This document shows, one piece after another, positions 54,393 to 63,458 of a stretch of DNA of 64,000 bases. The stretch's first letter is position 1, and each line of letters begins with the position of its first letter. The notes beneath the pieces were generated by a model that saw nothing but the letters and a program-made list of their open reading frames with translations, was not told where the DNA came from and made no database searches. Origin of the DNA: an uncultured Bacilli bacterium. GTDB lineage: Bacteria > Bacillota_I > Bacilli_A > RF39 > UBA660. A program made the position numbers and the translations under genes. The stretch is taken from positions 1-64,000 of the forward strand of contig CAKOSH010000007.1 of the NCBI GenBank assembly GCA_934102215.1, given 5' to 3'.

Positions 54393-55811
54393 ATGGATAA
54401 TAATGAAACATTAAATAAGATTAAACAATTTGAATCTCTTGTAAAAAAATGTTTAATAGTCAAATTTGGAAAATTTCTACCAGAAAATAAAATGGCTATA
54501 TTAGAATATCAATCTTTTGTAGATGAAGAAATGATTAAAAGCTGTGGTAATGATGATAGTAAATTAAGAGGTACTGTTCTTCGTACTTTACTTGATAATG
54601 TTATCGATGTTAAATGTAAAAAAGATTTAGAAATAGATGGTAAAATAGAAGAAATTGTTTATGGAGAATATCTTCAAGATGCATTAGTTGAAAGTTATGC
54701 TAAATATTTTGCTGACATGTACAAATTTGATATAGATGTTAAACCTGATATGGATGAACAATTAAAAGCAGTAGAACTTTTAAAAGAGAAATTAGGTGCT
54801 GACTTTGATAAATTGGTATTAAATACAGATGCAAATACTTTATATGCGATTGCTGGAAGTATTGATCTTATTGAAAAATCTGATGAAGATGCTATCAAAA
54901 GACATATAGAAAGATTAAAAGAAGCAGATAAGATTAATGATAAAGGTGTAAATGTTAATGAAAAATTACAAGATAGTTTTGAAAAACATGGTCAAATTAA
55001 TATAATTTATTTAAAAGGAAAACAATATGTTAAATATGTTGATAAAAATGATGTTGTTCATTTAGTTGAAACTGAAGATGAAAAGAAGGTTTCAAAGTTA
55101 TATAAAGATAAAATTAAAGATGTTGGTCCAAATGGTAAAATTAATCCTGATGAATTTTTCAGTGAATTAACTACTATGGTTTCTGAAGAAAATTTAACTG
55201 CAACTAAGGATATTGATACAGCATATGTAAATCATGAAGAAGTTAATATGTTATCTTTTATACATAGTGCAGAAGCTTATAAAAATGATGTTAAAGGTGA
55301 TAAAGTTACTCATACTAAAAACAATGATATACATGTTCTTGAAAATAGTAATGATGTAGTTGTTACTGAATCTAATAGTGATGGAATTGTTACTTCTAAT
55401 GTTGTTTCACACAATGATAACGGAATTTCTAATAATTTTACTACTGATAGTCCTCAAAAAATGCAAGAAAATGATGATGTTATATTAAGTGCTAATAAAT
55501 ATGAAGAATTATGTAATAAATTTAAAAGTGGTAGTAATTTAAGTTTAGAAGAGTTAAGAGCACTTAAGAAATATGAAGAAATGTATATGAAAGGCTATGG
55601 AGTTCATCCACAAGGTAATATTCCAAGTGCAGAACTAGAAGAAAAAAGAGTTGATTCACTTAATAATGATGGTCCTGTTCTTCGTATGAATAGTAATGAC
55701 AAAAGATTTGCTGGATTCACTAGTAAATATTTGATAGCCTATATAGTTATTATGACAATATGTTTAGGAATTATATTGGGTGCTACTGTATTTAAGTTTA
55801 TTCATAGATAA
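54393..55811 (+). CDS. C-terminally anchored unknown protein, 472 aa
   Basis: No family is recognised. The first 250 residues are mainly helical and acidic (LRGTVLRTLLDNVIDVK near 50), the middle (250-370) is Asn/Asp/Ser-rich and probably disordered, and a last helical segment (370-410, ANKYEELCNKF) precedes one transmembrane helix (about 446-468) and a five-residue tail. Without a signal peptide this is a tail-anchored-type protein facing the cytosol. A GGAGGA ribosome site precedes the ATG. Convergent with the Cse60-like gene. Confidence 0.6.
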   Translation: MDNNETLNKIKQFESLVKKCLIVKFGKFLPENKMAILEYQSFVDEEMIKSCGNDDSKLRGTVLRTLLDNVIDVKCKKDLEIDGKIEEIVYGEYLQDALVESYAKYFADMYKFDIDVKPDMDEQLKAVELLKEKLGADFDKLVLNTDANTLYAIAGSIDLIEKSDEDAIKRHIERLKEADKINDKGVNVNEKLQDSFEKHGQINIIYLKGKQYVKYVDKNDVVHLVETEDEKKVSKLYKDKIKDVGPNGKINPDEFFSELTTMVSEENLTATKDIDTAYVNHEEVNMLSFIHSAEAYKNDVKGDKVTHTKNNDIHVLENSNDVVVTESNSDGIVTSNVVSHNDNGISNNFTTDSPQKMQENDDVILSANKYEELCNKFKSGSNLSLEELRALKKYEEMYMKGYGVHPQGNIPSAELEEKRVDSLNNDGPVLRMNSNDKRFAGFTSKYLIAYIVIMTICLGIILGATVFKFIHR

Positions 55812-55823
55812 TTATTGCAAACT

Positions 55824-55849
55824 AAAAGAGTTATATTTTTAACTCTTTT
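55824..55849. terminator. Convergent terminator
   Basis: A perfect 10-bp stem (55824-55833 with 55840-55849) with T's on the plus strand and A's on the other side, located between convergent genes. Confidence 0.85.
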
Positions 55850-56021
55850 TTTCTTGATAAACAATCATTGCTGAAAAACAATATACTTGCTCTTCTCCAA
55901 ATATTGATACTGCTGTTCTAAATTGTATTTCTATTATTTCATTTTCAGTTGTTTCTAAAAATGCATTTACGCTCCTTTCTAAATCTTTTTCGTGACTTTC
56001 ATCAATTATTTTAACTTTCAT
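55839..56021 (-). CDS. Cse60-like small protein
   Basis: The 60-aa protein resembles the sporulation protein Cse60/DUF2758 family: MKVKIIDESHEKDLERSVNAFL at the N-terminus and the QVYCFSAMIVYQ end. The B. subtilis member is made under sigma E during sporulation. Function unknown. The last codons overlap the terminator stem. It suggests, with the GerQ-like gene, a sporulation ancestry. Confidence 0.7.
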   Translation of the reverse strand: MKVKIIDESHEKDLERSVNAFLETTENEIIEIQFRTAVSIFGEEQVYCFSAMIVYQEKKS

Positions 56022-56059
56022 TTATTTCACCAATTATATTTTATAACTATAAATTAAAA

Positions 56060-56085
56060 AATAATGTCGAATTATCAACATTATT
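56060..56085. terminator. Terminator after the YihY gene
   Basis: An 8-bp stem (56060-56067 with 56078-56085) with A's downstream on the plus strand and overlapping the last Lys codons of the YihY gene. Orientation is uncertain. Confidence 0.5.
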
Positions 56086-56950
56086 TTTTCTTTTTTTCTT
56101 CTTGAACTCTTTTTCTTATTTCATCAAGTATTATTGTGTTTGTTTGTTCTATACCTTCTTCTGTTTTATTTTTATTTAAGCAAAGTCCAATAACAAATAT
56201 ATATGCTAGTATATAGAACCATAATAATAGCATCACTATATTAGCAAGGTTGCCATAAACTATATCATATCTTGCTACATTATTTATATAGTATGAATAT
56301 ATTGCTGTTATTATCAACCATGATACTGATGTAAATAAAGCTCCTTTATTTGTATATTTACTAGGTATTCTCTCATCTGGTGCGATTGTATATACAACTT
56401 TAATTATAAAGAATACAACAAGTAATGATACTGGAACTTGTAAGATAATATATAATGTTCCAACTATCTTTTCATGTGTAGTAAATATATCTGTAAACAT
56501 ACCTATTACTGTCAATATTGATTTACCAAGAAGTGGTACTATTACCATGAATGCAAATAGTGAAATAATACATATTGCTAATATTATTGATTTAACTATT
56601 CTTTTTATTAATGGTGCATTTTCTACATTATATATTGTATTACTTGCGATTATAATAGCATTACAACTATTTATCACAACTATTAAACCTAATATAATTG
56701 TCATTAATGAATCTGCTGTTAGTTCTGATGTAAATATTGGTTGTAATAACTCCACAACACTCTTTGGAAACGTACTTGTTAAGAAATTATTAACTGTATC
56801 CATAGGTAAATTAAATGTTGTAAGTATATATACTATCAATGTTAATATTGGTATTATTGATAAAAAGAATGAATATGCAAGATTTCCTGGTAGAATTCCC
56901 ATTTCTTTTCCAAATATCAAATTGTATAATTTACTTAATTTTTCTTTCAT
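56081..56950 (-). CDS. YihY/BrkB-family membrane protein
   Basis: The 289-aa protein has about six transmembrane helices with the YihY pattern: GNLAYSFFLSIIPILTLIVY, VINSCNAIIIASNTIY near 98, and PDERIPSKYTNKGALFTS near 191. The C-terminus is Lys-rich. The family is unrelated to RNase BN activity despite an early name. The function is unknown. Its start overlaps the stop of the GGDEF gene by one base. Confidence 0.88.
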   Translation of the reverse strand: MKEKLSKLYNLIFGKEMGILPGNLAYSFFLSIIPILTLIVYILTTFNLPMDTVNNFLTSTFPKSVVELLQPIFTSELTADSLMTIILGLIVVINSCNAIIIASNTIYNVENAPLIKRIVKSIILAICIISLFAFMVIVPLLGKSILTVIGMFTDIFTTHEKIVGTLYIILQVPVSLLVVFFIIKVVYTIAPDERIPSKYTNKGALFTSVSWLIITAIYSYYINNVARYDIVYGNLANIVMLLLWFYILAYIFVIGLCLNKNKTEEGIEQTNTIILDEIRKRVQEEKKKK

Positions 56951-58980
56951 TAGGCATTACCTTTTGATTTTTTTATCATTAATAGTGAATCATTAATCGC
57001 ATCATCTATTGTTGTTTGCTCATTAGTAATCATACTATATCCAATAGATACTCCATAGTCTTTATGAGGTAAACTTGATAATAATTCACGATTTAATTTA
57101 TGAATATATGAACCTATTTTCTTTTCATCATATCCTACTAGATAAATCATAAATTCATCACCATCAGTTCTCATTATTTCAGAATTATCTCTTTGTGTTT
57201 TAATAAGAACATTTGCTACAGCCTTAATTTGATTATCTCCAGCTTCATGACCTTTTCTATCATTTAATAATTTTAATTTATTAATATCAATTACTACTAT
57301 TGCTTGAGGATATACTTTAGTTCCTGACCAAAAATCAATATTATCATTTAAATAGTTTCTATTCTTTAGATTAGTCATCGCATCAAAATAGTAAAGTCTG
57401 TCTTCTTTTTTAATCTTTTTAACATATAATGATTTCTTTATTATAGTGTAAACTACAAATCCTACTATTAAAGCTCCAACTACTATATATAATAAATTAC
57501 TCATTATGAAATTAAATAATCTATTATTCTTAAGTGTTTCTATTACTCCTACTACACTTTCATTTTTCATTTCATTTGAACTAAGTGTACTTAAATAGAA
57601 ATCAAATAATTTATTAAATGCAGTGTTTGATTTATTAAGTAAGAATGAATTATTTAATTTAACACTTTCTATTGCTCTAATACTATAATTTTTAAGTGAT
57701 GAATCTTTATAATAATCATATACTTCTTTTTCTATTATTATAATTGAATCTTTATCAACATTTTTAACTAATGTTTTTACAGTAGCAAAGTCTTTTATTT
57801 CAAATAAGTTTTTACTTGCCATATTATATTTAAGATTCATATTTGAAAGCATTGATACATTCATATTAACTAAACTATATAATGAGTTTACTACAAGATT
57901 ATTATCTACATGAGCAAGTACTACATATTCTGTAGGTCCAAGTGTTCTACTACTTGTGTAATTATCACTACTAAGTGAATAATAGTTCATTGCTAAATCT
58001 ATTTTCTTATTCGCAAGAGCATCATTTAATTCTTTTGTATCTTTATATTCTATATATTTATATGTTACACCTGTCATATCAGCAAACTTGCTTAAATATG
58101 TATTAGTAAGTCCCGTGAAATTCTTTCTTATTTTACCTTCATATGGAAGATTTTCTATATATCCAACTATGAAGTCTTCATTTGTTATTGATTCTTTTTC
58201 TATTTCAGTATAATTTTTAGCTGTATAATATATGTCTAAGAAATATTCATTAATATTACTTTTTGCTTTGCTTTCCCATCTATAATAGAACTTTTTCATT
58301 ATGTTTATTAAGTCTGTATTTTCATTTTCTTTTTCATTAAGTTCTAAACAATAATATGAATAAAGTCCATCTAAATGATATACTATTTCATAATCATTAG
58401 TAACAATATCATTTATATATTTATACATAGGTACTATCATATAACTTATTGTCTTATTATCATATGCTGTTGAAAGTTCATTATATGTTGAGAAACTTTG
58501 TATATTAATATTTTTATATGCTGTTAAATATAGTGAAACAGTTTCATTATCTTTTTCAAGAACACCTACTGTTGTACCACCTAAATCTGTTAGTTTATTA
58601 ATACTATCTTTTTCACCTACTACAATGAAATGGTCTTTATATATAACTATGTCTTCATTACCAGCATAGTTTTTATTTATAAGTTTTATATCAGTTGTAT
58701 CAGTTGTTACTATATTTAAATTAAGACCTGTATCTTCCTTTAATGCATTTAAATATTCATAATATACACCTTTACCATTGTTTGTGAATATTGGAAGTGA
58801 AGGTTCTACGTATACGTCAAATGTTGTATCTGTATTTTCACTTATCCATTTCTTTTCACTATAAGAATAATTATTTACTGTACTTGTTATATAATATAAA
58901 GTTCCTAAAAATGCTGAAACTAATACTATAATTACAATAAACGCTATTATAATATTCTTTTTCTTTTTATTATTTTTCAT
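56950..58980 (-). CDS. Membrane diguanylate cyclase with solute-binding sensor domains
   Basis: The 676-aa protein has one N-terminal helix (about 11-33). Two extracellular domains follow, about 45-240 and 262-470, each resembling a periplasmic solute-binding fold (VYVEPSLPIFTN and DFIVGYIENLPYEG starts). A second helix lies near 492-514 and a C-terminal GGDEF domain near 530-676. The active site reads RTDGDEF rather than GGDEF. The first G is D, which may still permit catalysis. It likely makes cyclic di-GMP in response to a bound solute, or senses it. No EAL domain is present. Confidence 0.85.
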   Translation of the reverse strand: MKNNKKKKNIIIAFIVIIVLVSAFLGTLYYITSTVNNYSYSEKKWISENTDTTFDVYVEPSLPIFTNNGKGVYYEYLNALKEDTGLNLNIVTTDTTDIKLINKNYAGNEDIVIYKDHFIVVGEKDSINKLTDLGGTTVGVLEKDNETVSLYLTAYKNINIQSFSTYNELSTAYDNKTISYMIVPMYKYINDIVTNDYEIVYHLDGLYSYYCLELNEKENENTDLINIMKKFYYRWESKAKSNINEYFLDIYYTAKNYTEIEKESITNEDFIVGYIENLPYEGKIRKNFTGLTNTYLSKFADMTGVTYKYIEYKDTKELNDALANKKIDLAMNYYSLSSDNYTSSRTLGPTEYVVLAHVDNNLVVNSLYSLVNMNVSMLSNMNLKYNMASKNLFEIKDFATVKTLVKNVDKDSIIIIEKEVYDYYKDSSLKNYSIRAIESVKLNNSFLLNKSNTAFNKLFDFYLSTLSSNEMKNESVVGVIETLKNNRLFNFIMSNLLYIVVGALIVGFVVYTIIKKSLYVKKIKKEDRLYYFDAMTNLKNRNYLNDNIDFWSGTKVYPQAIVVIDINKLKLLNDRKGHEAGDNQIKAVANVLIKTQRDNSEIMRTDGDEFMIYLVGYDEKKIGSYIHKLNRELLSSLPHKDYGVSIGYSMITNEQTTIDDAINDSLLMIKKSKGNA

Positions 58981-58981
58981 A

Positions 58982-59440
58982 CTACCATACTACCTTTAAA
59001 CTATTAGAACTTTTAGCTCCAAATACTGGAAAATTTTCATTTTCTTCTTCACCAGAATAAGTTAATATAAAGTGAACATCATAATATGTTAAATTATTTT
59101 CTCCTATCTTTTCTAGTGATTTTTCAGCTAAAGATTCTGCTTCACTAACTTTTAATGTTTCTTTAAAGTCTATATCAATATATATTACTCTACCTTCAGT
59201 ATTCACTTTTATAGTTCCTACTTTTGAATTATCACTATATAATGATTTTATTTCATCTTGTAAATTTGAACTTAATGGATAATTTTCTATACCATTTAGT
59301 CTATTTCCATATTTACTTCCACCTGCGCCAGCATAAAAGAATTTATAAAATAATATTCCTATTGCTATAATACATACTAATAAAATTCCTAGTAATACTA
59401 ATAAAACTTTATTATTTCTTATTTTTTTGTTTTTTCCCAT
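58982..59440 (-). CDS. Single-pass membrane protein of unknown function
   Basis: The 152-aa protein has one N-terminal helix (about 12-33) and an extracellular domain of about 110 residues with strand-helix alternation (VIYIDIDFKETL, ESLAEKSLEKI). No family is recognised. It is upstream of the GGDEF gene with one base between stop and start, so it may be part of the signalling unit. A GGAAGGTG ribosome site precedes the start. Confidence 0.6.
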   Translation of the reverse strand: MGKNKKIRNNKVLLVLLGILLVCIIAIGILFYKFFYAGAGGSKYGNRLNGIENYPLSSNLQDEIKSLYSDNSKVGTIKVNTEGRVIYIDIDFKETLKVSEAESLAEKSLEKIGENNLTYYDVHFILTYSGEEENENFPVFGAKSSNSLKVVW

Positions 59441-59488
59441 ATTTAATTAAACACCTTCCTTGGTTTTTTTATATTATACAATATTTTA

Positions 59489-61471
59489 CTATTTATTTCT
59501 AGTATACCCTATTATTTCATATAATTTTTCTTGATTCCAAATTGGAATATTTAGTTCTATTGCTTTATCTCTTTTACTTCCTGGATTTTCTCCAACTAAA
59601 ACAACATCTGTTTTTTTACTTACTGATTCGCTTGTAAGACCACCATGTAATTCAATATATTCTTTTATTTCTTCACGTGTCATTCCATCAAATGTTCCTG
59701 TTATTACGAATTTTTTATCTTTGAATTCTTCGCTTTCAGTAATAGTTTTACCATTATATGTCATATTTACACCTAGTTTTTTAAGTTCATTAATTTCTTC
59801 AAGGTTTTTTTCATCTTTAAAGTAATCTACTATGTTTTTTGATAATGTTTCACCTATATCCCTTATTGTAGCAAGTTCTTCTTCTGTTGCATCCATTAGA
59901 GAATCTATACTTGTGTAATATTTGCATAATTGTTTTGCTGTTTTAGCACCTATTCCATTTATGCCAAGAGCGAATAGTAATCTATCTAGTTCATTAGACT
60001 TAGATTTTTCTATACTTTCAAGTATAGAATCAACACTTTTATTTCCAAATCCTTCTAGTTCTATTAATTCCTCTCTCTTAGTATCTAGTTTATATATGTC
60101 ACTAATTCTTCTAATATATCCATAATTATAAAAATCTTCAATTATTTTATCTCCAAGACCATCTATATTCATAGCATTTCTACTTACATAATGAATTAGA
60201 CTTTCTATTTTTCTTGCTGGACAATGAATATTTGTACAAAAATAGTCTACCATTTTATCTTTTTGTACTAGTTTACTTCCACACATTGGACAGCTTTCTA
60301 TCATACTAAATGGCTTTTCACTTCCATTTCTTCTTGATAATTCTACTCTATCAACTGCCGGTATTACATCTCCTGCTTTATAAATATACACGTAATCTCC
60401 AATTCGTATATCTTTTTCAATGCAATAATCAGCATTATGAAGTGTAGCTCTTGAAATTGTACTTCCCATAACCCTTACTGGTTCTAAAACAGCATTTGGT
60501 GTTATTTGACCTGTTCTTCCAACTGTAAAAATTATATCAGTTAGTTTTGTAAGAACATGTTCTGGTGGAAACTTATATGCAGTAGCCCATTTTGGCACTT
60601 TTGCTGTAAATCCAAGTTCCCTTTGCATTTCAATATCATTTACTTTTATTACGATACCATCTATTTCATAAGGAAGTGTATCTCTTTTAATAGTCCATTC
60701 TTCTATATATTTTAAAACTTCATCAATATTCTTACATAATTTTATGTTAGGATTTACTATGAAACCTAATTTTTTCATATACATTAATGTTTCATAATGA
60801 GTTTTAAATGGTGTTAATGGATAATGATATAAAAACGCATCAAGTCCTCTATGTGCTGCTATGTTTGAATCAAGTTGTCTTATTGATCCAGCCGCAGCAT
60901 TTCTTGGATTTTGAAATTTATTTTCGCCATGTTCCTCGCAATATTTATTAAGTTTTTCAAAACTTTTCTTTGGCATGTATATTTCACCACGAATATCTAA
61001 ATCTACTGCCTCTTTTAATTTATGTGGTATTGTTTTAATTGTTTTAACATTGTGAGTTATATCTTCACCAGTAGTTCCATCTCCACGAGTAGCCGCTCTT
61101 GTGAATTTGCCATTTTTATATTCAAGACTAACTGCAAGACCGTCTATTTTAAGTTCACATACATATTCATGACTAGGGAATACTTCTGATATTTTTCTAT
61201 CAAAATCTCTTATTTCTTCTTCATTAAATACGTTTCCTAAACTCATCATAGGCACAGCATGAGTAACTTTTTTAAATTCAGAAATTATTTCTCCACCTAT
61301 TTTTCTAGTTGGTGAATCATCTCTTACCCATTCTGGATGTGAAGACTCTATTCTTATTAATTCTTGCATTAATCTATCGTATTCTGCATCATCAACAGTC
61401 GGTCTATCTAATGTATAATATTCATATGAGTATTTATTTAAAAGATCAATTATTTCGTTCATTCTGTCCAT
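59489..61471 (-). CDS. ligA: NAD-dependent DNA ligase
   Basis: The 660-aa protein has the Ia domain, the adenylation domain with the active Lys108 in CELKIDG, an OB domain, a four-Cys zinc finger (CPMCGSKL...CTNIHC) near 405-425, helix-hairpin-helix repeats (IDGLGDKIIEDF, LFALGINGIGAKTA) and a BRCT domain (585-660). The start at 61471 is preceded by an AGGTGATT ribosome site. Essential for Okazaki fragment joining. Confidence 0.97.
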   Translation of the reverse strand: MDRMNEIIDLLNKYSYEYYTLDRPTVDDAEYDRLMQELIRIESSHPEWVRDDSPTRKIGGEIISEFKKVTHAVPMMSLGNVFNEEEIRDFDRKISEVFPSHEYVCELKIDGLAVSLEYKNGKFTRAATRGDGTTGEDITHNVKTIKTIPHKLKEAVDLDIRGEIYMPKKSFEKLNKYCEEHGENKFQNPRNAAAGSIRQLDSNIAAHRGLDAFLYHYPLTPFKTHYETLMYMKKLGFIVNPNIKLCKNIDEVLKYIEEWTIKRDTLPYEIDGIVIKVNDIEMQRELGFTAKVPKWATAYKFPPEHVLTKLTDIIFTVGRTGQITPNAVLEPVRVMGSTISRATLHNADYCIEKDIRIGDYVYIYKAGDVIPAVDRVELSRRNGSEKPFSMIESCPMCGSKLVQKDKMVDYFCTNIHCPARKIESLIHYVSRNAMNIDGLGDKIIEDFYNYGYIRRISDIYKLDTKREELIELEGFGNKSVDSILESIEKSKSNELDRLLFALGINGIGAKTAKQLCKYYTSIDSLMDATEEELATIRDIGETLSKNIVDYFKDEKNLEEINELKKLGVNMTYNGKTITESEEFKDKKFVITGTFDGMTREEIKEYIELHGGLTSESVSKKTDVVLVGENPGSKRDKAIELNIPIWNQEKLYEIIGYTRNK

Positions 61472-61598
61472 TTCTAATCACCTATTAATATTATATAACA
61501 ATTAATATTTATTATAAAGAAAAAGTGGTCTAGAAAATTAAACCATTTATAATTATTTAGGATTTATTTAATATTTTAAACTTTTTTCTTCAAAGATA

Positions 61599-61627
61599 TT
61601 GACAATCGGACCCATTTCTAGTAAAAT
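61599..61627 (+). promoter_or_regulatory. Promoter of the tRNA-Gly gene
   Basis: TTGACA at 61599-61604, 17-bp spacer, TAAAAT at 61622-61627, 20 bases upstream of the tRNA. The spacer contains an 11-base exact inverted copy of the tRNA T-arm (61604-61614). Confidence 0.8.
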
Positions 61628-61646
61628 GAATCTTGCATTTAGCGAT

Positions 61647-61720
61647 GCAGGTGTAGTTTAATGGTAGAACTCTAGCCTTCCAAGCTAATAACGTGGGTCC
61701 GATTCCCATCACCTGCTCCA
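61647..61720 (+). tRNA. tRNA-Gly (anticodon UCC), partly degenerate
   Basis: The 74-nt gene folds into a cloverleaf: 7-bp acceptor stem (GCAGGTG with CACCTGC), D-arm, anticodon loop CTTCCAA with anticodon UCC (61679-61681), T-arm and encoded CCA end. Two features are odd. The first pair of the anticodon stem is C-A, and the T-loop reads TCCGATT where nearly all tRNAs have TTCGATT, so position 55 is C not U. The gene has a good promoter and terminator, so it is probably expressed, but may be impaired. Confidence 0.88.
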
Positions 61721-61760
61721 ATAAAATCAACAAAATCCCTTAAAATAAGGGATTTTTTAT
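61721..61760 (+). terminator. tRNA terminator
   Basis: The CCCTTA and TAAGGG arms (61737-61751) form a short stem followed by TTTTTT, 15 bases after the tRNA CCA end. Confidence 0.75.
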
Positions 61761-61779
61761 TATTAATTTTATCAAAAAT

Positions 61780-61832
61780 ATGGTAATTTTCCATATTTTC
61801 CACCTATTTCATGGTAATTTTATGGTAATTTT
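61780..61832 (+). repeat. Three copies of ATGGTAATTTT near the tRNA
   Basis: Copies at 61780-61790, 61811-61821 and 61822-61832. They may be binding sites of a phage recombinase arm or simple AT-rich repeats. Confidence 0.6.
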
Positions 61833-61844
61833 TGCGAACAAAAA

Positions 61845-62285
61845 ATGAACTGCAAAAATTTTAAAATAAGAAGTAAAAAAAATAAAAAATATTGTTATTG
61901 TACACTCTTAAAAAAGGAAGTATCATTTAACTGTTATAGAGAATGTGATAGTAAAGAGTACAAGCAATACAAATTAATTAATAATAGAACAACTAGGCAA
62001 TCTAAGCTGGATAAAAGTAGAACTGAATCATTATTTACAGATAATCTAAAAACATGTTATTTGTGTGGTTGCAAAAAAGAACATCTTCATGAAGTCTTTT
62101 GTGGACGAAATAGAAGTAATTCTATTAAGTATGGATTATTTATACCTGTATGTGAAAAGTGTCATAGGAAGTGTCATAAAGATACTGATTTAATTGATTC
62201 TTTGCATAAAAAAGGACAATTACTATTTATGCGTAATTATCCTGAATTAGAATTTGTTGATGTATTTAAAACTAATTATTTATAA
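61845..62285 (+). CDS. Phage-type HNH-like/zinc protein
   Basis: The 146-aa protein has an N-terminal Cys cluster (Cys3, Cys17, Cys19, Cys30, Cys34) and a second zinc-like domain with CYLCGCKKEHLHEVFCGRN near 71, then CEKCHRKCHKD near 105. The latter has the spacing of an HNH endonuclease core (CxxC...H...CxxCH). It is a typical small phage protein, probably a nuclease or recombination factor. No ribosome site is seen before the ATG. Its 3' end overlaps the convergent toxin gene by 14 bases. Confidence 0.65.
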   Translation: MNCKNFKIRSKKNKKYCYCTLLKKEVSFNCYRECDSKEYKQYKLINNRTTRQSKLDKSRTESLFTDNLKTCYLCGCKKEHLHEVFCGRNRSNSIKYGLFIPVCEKCHRKCHKDTDLIDSLHKKGQLLFMRNYPELEFVDVFKTNYL

Positions 62286-62829
62286 GTTCTAATATTTTTT
62301 CTAGTTTACATGAGTTATTTTTATTATGCTTGTATGTTTTAGGTATTGAATTATGCATAAATTTACCGCCTTTATACCATTCCCCATATATTGCTAAATG
62401 GTATAAGTCAATCAATATTAATGACGCGTTCTTTCCACTATATCTTATAAAGAAATGTAATCTTTCATCATTTTTATTATTTAATTTTAAAATATAAGGG
62501 ATATCAGATATTTTATACTTTGTTTTTTGCGTACCATTTATTATTTGTAATAATCTTTCTATTCTATAATCATTCTCTAATTCATATCCCATAAAATCAT
62601 CTAAAAAATTAGAACCATCTACCAAATAATTAAGATATATATCTACTACCATATTATATACATCTTCGTCTTCACTTAATGACATATTCGTAAACTTCAG
62701 TTTTTCATCATTAAATGATTTTAATCCACGTTCAAAATTAAACTCTTTTATACTTAAAATATCTTTTGCTCTACTCTTTATATCAAATCTATTTTTAATA
62801 ATATTAAGTTCTAAACTACTTGGCTGCAT
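62272..62829 (-). CDS. Putative toxin partner of Panacea antitoxin
   Basis: The 185-aa protein is not recognised. It has an N-terminal charged helical half and a C-terminal half with LHFFIRYSGKNASLILIDLYHLAIYGEWYKGG and a basic, Lys/Asn-rich end, which could be RNA- or membrane-directed. It starts 14 bases inside the end of the Panacea gene, the typical layout of a two-gene toxin-antitoxin unit with antitoxin first. The toxin type cannot be assigned by eye. Confidence 0.6.
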   Translation of the reverse strand: MQPSSLELNIIKNRFDIKSRAKDILSIKEFNFERGLKSFNDEKLKFTNMSLSEDEDVYNMVVDIYLNYLVDGSNFLDDFMGYELENDYRIERLLQIINGTQKTKYKISDIPYILKLNNKNDERLHFFIRYSGKNASLILIDLYHLAIYGEWYKGGKFMHNSIPKTYKHNKNNSCKLEKILELINN

Positions 62830-63286
62830 ATTCTCTAATTATCTCTTCAAAAGGAATAACTCCATTATGAAAAATAGAATTTTTCTTGAAATTTTTCTTC
62901 CAACATTTATCTTCGTGAGATATTTCAACTAATTGAAAATCATTACAAGCTAAAACGTTTTCTAATATACCATCAATGTAATTTTTTATGAATGTATCTC
63001 CAAATATATTCTCTTTCTTTATATCATACTTTCTTAAATCTTTTTCATGATATACTTCTGGCACTACTGGTCCATATACCCATGCTTCGATTTTATTATC
63101 AAATAATAACTCGTTATAATTTATATTAATTTCACTTTTTTGATTCTTACCTTTTCTAACAAATCCACCCCAATAAGCAAAACAAAAATATAAAGATTTT
63201 TGTAATTTTATTGGCGAAATTACACCATTACATTTGTCAACAATATAATTTGCTAATACTTTAGCATCTAAAATTCCTTTATTCAT
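62816..63286 (-). CDS. Panacea (DUF4065) domain antitoxin
   Basis: The 156-aa protein contains the Panacea/DUF4065 (SocA-like) pattern: LANYIVDKCNGVISPIKLQKSLYFC at the start, then KIEAWVYGPVVPEVYHE near 66. It is the antitoxin in many recently described toxin-antitoxin pairs, acting by direct binding to various toxins. ATG at 63286 was chosen by the nearby GGGGTGAA ribosome site over an upstream one at 63304. It forms an overlapping pair with the downstream gene. Confidence 0.87.
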   Translation of the reverse strand: MNKGILDAKVLANYIVDKCNGVISPIKLQKSLYFCFAYWGGFVRKGKNQKSEININYNELLFDNKIEAWVYGPVVPEVYHEKDLRKYDIKKENIFGDTFIKNYIDGILENVLACNDFQLVEISHEDKCWKKNFKKNSIFHNGVIPFEEIIREYAAK

Positions 63287-63306
63287 ACCAAATTCACCCC
63301 ACATTA

Positions 63307-63345
63307 TCTGTGGTATATCCTATTCTAAAATGATTATATCACAGA
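63307..63345 (-). promoter_or_regulatory. Inverted repeat at the Panacea promoter
   Basis: The arms TCTGTGGTAT (63307-63316) and ATATCACAGA (63336-63345) match in 9 of 10 positions. A TATAAT -10 (63338-63333 on the minus strand) overlaps the second arm. It looks like an operator for autoregulation, though no -35 is clear. Confidence 0.5.
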
Positions 63346-63458
63346 TTTGATATGTATTCTATCATATTTTTTATGTTTACATCAATAGCAATTTTGCATA
63401 AACTACATTTTACTATTTAAATTAGTATTTATTACTATATTTTATGAGAAATAAAAAA

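Noticed and set aside
61604..61614. A second tRNA-like gene upstream of tRNA-Gly
   Set aside because: Only 11 bases match the T-arm, in reverse orientation, and no cloverleaf can be formed; it lies between the -35 and -10 boxes.
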